A stretch of DNA of 64,000 bases from Setophaga petechia. Taxonomy: Eukaryota; Chordata; Aves; Passeriformes; Parulidae. Every line of letters begins with the position of its first letter. Positions within the stretch are counted from its first letter, which is position 1. Below, one piece after another: positions 59,861 through 64,000 of the stretch. Where the stretch lies: assembly GCA_024362935.1 (NCBI GenBank), contig JANCRA010000011.1, positions 9,541,501-9,605,500 on the forward strand. The letters are read 5' to 3'. The translations under genes were made by a program, and so were the position numbers. The notes beneath the pieces were generated by a model. That model had not been told where the DNA came from, made no database searches, and saw only the letters and a list, made by a program, of their open reading frames with translations.

Positions 59861-61069
59861 TCAGCTGCTCACTGTAATGCAGCTGTCTCAGATATTGGTT
59901 CATCTCTTTTGTAACATTTCTAATTTTTACATCTTATTTAGTGTGTTTAGAACTTGTTTCTTTATTTGGGATGTTGGGGTTCAATAATCATCTAGTGGCA
60001 CAAAAGTAACTACAAGAGCCAAAACTTTTGAAGCTATTTCAGAGCTTCAGACCAATCCTTTATCACTTGGCATCTGCTGTGTGTGGATTTCTTAAATCTT
60101 GTGCAGAATGTCCCTTGTACCAGTATCTTCCCTCTTGTCCAGAAGTAAAGCAAGTTGGAAGTTTGAGCAAGCAATGACTTGATAGCTCAAAGTTTTCATG
60201 CTTAATGGGTGACTGAAGCAACTTAGTCTGTGACTTAAGAAGGTGCTCTTGAATTATTTAGTTGCTCCTTAAAGTGATGTTTTTCAATTTAAGTGTCTTG
60301 AAAATTTTCCATATGGTCTTAGCCATAAGAAAGGGGGACAGAACTGCAGCCATCTGTCCCACAGTGGTGTGGGGAGGTCCTGTTCAGAATCTGCACCTAC
60401 AGTTCTTCATACAGCAGTGGTGTGGAGTTGTGTCTTCTCCATGAAATTATTTTGTGCCTGGTTTCCCTAGAAACTCTGAGCATAAACAGAAGATGTAGGC
60501 CTTTTGTCAGCTGAGAATTTCTTGAGATTTGGCAGATTATACAAGTAGGTACTGCACATGTGCAGATTGACTCAAACATGGGTGTGCAATAAGATGGTTT
60601 TATCCTGTGTATTTTGAATTTAAAGCTCAGGCATTGGAAGTGTGATATTTACCAGATGTATCCAGTCTCTGCATCTGTGTTGTAGAGTCAGTCTGCTGAT
60701 GCACAGTAAATGTGCCACATTTAGAATGTGTCTTACAAACTGCACGTTCCTGTAGGCCATTAAGGTTACTCAAGTCCTGCACTGGATGAGTGCCCTGAGC
60801 ACAGAAGGCATTGGTATTTTGCACATGGAGGCAACTCCCCCTTTGCCCTGTGGCAATCAAGACTCATAATTAATAAATTTCATTTTGTAGAAAATCCTTA
60901 AAGAACAAATAAGTATATCTTCTTTGTGGTTTTAATTCAAACTGATTGATCTAAAATGTATTTTATCTCCAAGGTGCTATTGTCCTTCTGATTAATTTTT
61001 CAGAGTTTTAAGATAACATCTTAGTGAAAACATGTAGTGTTAGCACTGAAGGTTTTTCTACCTCTAGGG
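59861..61069. other. non-coding stretch, nothing recognised
   Basis: Small frames only. An imperfect direct repeat, CAGTGGTGTGGGGAGG at 60363 and CAGCAGTGGTGTGGAGTTG at 60413, is minor. Confidence 0.45.
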
Positions 61070-61260
61070 TTTTTTTTTAAACTTAGCTGTGCCTTTTCAC
61101 TGTAAAATCAGAGGAAATATATTAATGTTGGCTAATTAACAAAACATTCCACAAGTCCTGAATTGTTTAATTCCACAAGTTCCAAGCCGTTGCACCCAAA
61201 ACAGTACGCAGACATTTAAATTGGTTATAAACACTTTCTCAGACACTTTTTATTGCTCTT
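61070..61260. promoter_or_regulatory. weak candidate for a conserved non-coding element
   Basis: Contains GCTAATTAACAAAAC (homeodomain type), duplicated ATTCCACAAGT (61146 and 61171 area), CCGTTGCACCC and AAATTGGTTATAAACAC. Free of simple repeats apart from the T run at its start. Motif impression only. Confidence 0.2.
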
Positions 61261-62138
61261 TTACTGTTTGTAAGTGTTACAAGGCAAAGTGAGAAAAGTA
61301 CTAGATAAGATCGCCTATTCCTTTTTTTGCTATTATCATTCTTTAAGGCTATGTTAGATAGCAATTCCTTCTAGCAAAGCAAAAAGAATGGGACCATCAT
61401 TACAAATTTTATGGCATAAAACAAGGAAAGGAAGGAATCCAAGTACTGTTGAGAGTAGGCCATAAGATGATAAGCATCTTCAGTATCTGTGCCATACATC
61501 GTTTGCCTACAAAATTGCTTTGATCTAATACTCAGCCTTTGATCTAAAGAAATTAGCCATCTTCCCTTCTCTTGAGGAGACAAAAGGTGAGACTGTACAG
61601 CCAGCTTTAGTGCAGGATGCTCTCTTAGCTTGGTTCACTTCCCATTTTTCTCCCAGAAGGTCCGTGTGCGTGCTGATTCACTCTTAGTCTGTTCTGGAGC
61701 AGCCAAATGTCTCCTCTGCAGAGAAGCAGACAGCTCACCCTAGGGTCTCCTCCAGGTGGAGTATTCAACCAATACTTAGTTTAGGTCCCCTGACTCCAAC
61801 AGTGTAACACTCAAAAGTCTTTCTCTACTTGTGTTGTGCAGCATCAGTCCCTACCATCAAAACTGCCATGTGGATGGCTGCAGCAGAGCTTTGCAATTAT
61901 TTCAGGCACACAGTAATAAAAAAAGCCCATACAATTAAAAGTTGTATTTCAAGACCAGTGGAGGATTAAAGTGTACCTTACAGTTCATCTCTTAATAGTG
62001 TCTGAGGTGGAGCCCACCGACTAGAGAGACAGGACTCAGGATACAAAGGCAGCTGCCAGGAGCAGCAGTAGCCAACAGCAATTACATCAAACTAATCAAG
62101 CAAAAAATTTAACCCACCTAAATATCTATGAGTGTTCT
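61261..62138. other. non-coding stretch, nothing recognised
   Basis: No repeat family or convincing ORF. Confidence 0.5.
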
Positions 62139-62176
62139 TATATATATGTGTGTGTGTGTGTGAGAGAGAGAGAGAG
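62139..62176. repeat. compound microsatellite TA-TG-GA
   Basis: TATATATA passes into (TG)n and then (AG)n without interruption. Confidence 0.9.
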
Positions 62177-64000
62177 TTCTGGAGTGGGTTGTCCTATTTA
62201 GAAGTTCTTCCTCCCTCACCAGCTACAGGATTTGGAGCAGGACTCCACCCCTACAACACTGCAAAGAGCTAATCCTTGTATTGATCTCATGATTAACAGT
62301 ATGTTTTTCCCTTGTCTCTCCTATGCAGACATTATGAGTTTTGTAGCTAATAGATAGTTTAGGTGAAAGAGTAAAAGCTTTCACTTTTTACATTTTCTAG
62401 TCTATTTCTGGTCTCTTCCTTCCTTCTGACTCATAATGGCAGTTCACTCTTCTATAGTCTCTTCTAGCTGATGTCAAAGTGCAAAACAGCAAATGCATTT
62501 GACTGTGTGATAACACAATGGGTTGTTCCCAGGATGTGTAACTCTATCTACTTAATTAAGTAGCAATTAATTTGAATATGTTAATATATTCTCTCATCAT
62601 GTAGGATTTGAAGGAGCCAGTGTATTACCCAGCTGCTTGTCATTCTCTAGTTCAAAGGGAATGGGAGATCATAGGGCACAGATGCTGCTGAGAGTTTTAA
62701 ACCAGATCTCAGACAGAAATAAATGTCTTTTAAGGAGAATTATCTCATTACACTCTGAGAATAAGCAAAAGGTTATTAGAGGTCACATTTTGCCAAATTT
62801 TCTCATTTGAGGCTGCCTGTGTATATTGGTTTGTGTAGGGATTTCATCAGATGACGATTGGACATTCATAATCAGATGTCCTGGTTACATCCACAGTTTC
62901 AAGTACAGAACCTAGAGTATGGACTGATTTAATTTCTACTGTCCTGTTGAACAGAAGGATTATGATATTTTTATTACATTTTTATATAAAACAGAAAGAA
63001 AAGCTAAACAGACATGAACAGGTTCTTACATAGAGCAGCTAATGAAACACATAAATAGTCATTTTTCTAAGCTATATTGTTAAGTTTAAGATTGTGTAAG
63101 TGAGCATAGTTGTTTGCTTACTTAGTTAACTTCATTATCCAGTATATCTTATCAACCTATGAACATTTTTAGTTTTTCACTTAGGGATTAAAACCCATGC
63201 CTAAATGACATTCTCACTGATGTCCGAAGTACTTCTGCAAAATAAAATATGTGGAAATTGGCAAGAGAAAAGGGAATAAATAGAATGGATTTTTTTTTTT
63301 GAAAGGTAAAAGGATGCAGGGTTCAATAAATTTTAGGTATATGTTTTATAGATTAAATCTTTATATACATTTTTGAAATGGCTTTCATTAATGAGCAGAC
63401 TGTTTTTTGTACTAGTCATTATCTAATGGTAGTGCTAAAGGGTCTTGATAAGATCTCATCTGAAATACTTTCACAGTTTTGAATACTCCTCTATTTAAAA
63501 GATAAATCAAAACTGAACATGGTGCAGGAGGAGTGTTTTCAGCCCTCTGGTCCTCCCTATTACTTACAATGATGACACTAAAAATATTTTGTTTTGGTTT
63601 ACCTAGTAAAGCAAAAATTGAAGAAAGAGCTATAAATAAATCAAAGGAGCAGACCTAGTAAAAGACTGTTTAGACTAAGGAACAAGTGCAAAAAAAATGG
63701 GAATAAACTGACCATGAATAAACTAAGAATGAAAATTAGATTCAGATTGATCTTCAGATCAAAAGAGTAGTGAGCTTTCCATTACCCTGTCCAGTAAGAC
63801 AGGGTAGGACATGGCCAGTCCTCCCATTGTCCCCTGGCAAAATCCATGGGCAACACCAGCATCCCACTGCACCTCTTCCCCATTATCTAGCCTATGCACT
63901 CCTAAAACAGTGTAATTCAGGTTAGACTTCAGCTCTGGAAATGTTGAAAATCTCCACACTTTCTTTGGTTATTCATAGATTACTTTTGTATGAACCGTGA
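62177..64000. other. non-coding stretch, nothing recognised
   Basis: AT-rich. T11 at 63290-63300. Minus frame 63759-63959 is a chance-size ORF at the window end with no domain. Confidence 0.5.

Noticed and set aside
1..64000. tRNA, rRNA, CRISPR arrays, bacterial operons
   Set aside because: No tRNA B-box (GGTTCGAAT-type), no rRNA-like core, no regularly spaced repeat-spacer array, and no dense coding on either strand.

Overview
This window reads as nuclear DNA of a vertebrate, almost certainly a bird. It is AT-rich, has no long open reading frame, and has no operon-like packing. The recognisable repeats are CR1 retroposon 3' ends, two relics of endogenous retrovirus repeats that I know from bird genomes, and very old CORE-SINE/MIR-like and palindromic repeats shared across sauropsids or amniotes. 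Overall repeat density is low, as expected for a bird. The two retroviral relics look like families seen in neoavian or passerine genomes. The species cannot be fixed from the sequence, and the family assignments rest on remembered consensus features, not on a search.

I recognise no protein-coding gene, tRNA, rRNA or other known RNA gene. The longest reading frame is 215 codons (19137-19784, minus), in a locally GC-rich patch with no familiar domain. The window is best read as intergenic or intronic sequence. Exon-like pieces (strong acceptor plus donor, or acceptor plus short ORF) occur near 11.9, 22.6 and 47.9 kb, but none is convincing.

Layout. 0-9 kb: AT-rich non-coding DNA with a TA microsatellite (about 1.05-1.13 kb), an imperfect palindrome (2.1-2.2 kb), a small CpG-rich patch ending in two facing AP-1 sites (4.45-4.63 kb) and a homeodomain-site-rich stretch (7.9-8.15 kb). 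9-19 kb: old palindromic repeat, CR1 3' end (9.8-10.1 kb), several perfect hairpins (10.4, 12.2, 15.3 kb), two MIR-like fragments (15.7 and 16.9-17.1 kb) and a roughly 120-bp palindrome (18.0 kb). 19-36 kb: the GC-rich 215-codon frame, then long stretches without recognisable features. 36-47 kb: sauropsid palindromic repeat next to an (AT)n microsatellite, a MIR-like fragment (40.5 kb), a CR1 fragment still readable as the C-terminal end of the CR1 protein (43.7-44.35 kb) and a short CR1 tail (46.5 kb). 47-55 kb: a cluster of short hairpins (48.4-48.9 kb), a solo LTR with TATA box and poly(A) signal (49.87-50.32 kb, minus), a CR1 tail (50.54-50.76 kb) and a retrovirus-derived repeat of about 1.1 kb (53.84-54.92 kb). 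55-64 kb: G/T tract, GC-rich patch with a nuclear-receptor-type DR1 motif (56.7 kb), three CR1 fragments in 1.4 kb (58.5-59.9 kb) and a compound microsatellite (62.15 kb).

There are no genes here to work together. What stands out is an apparent excess of perfect short-loop hairpins, two longer palindromes, and several stretches dense in developmental transcription-factor motifs that could be conserved enhancers. I found no convincing sign of a new protein-based system.
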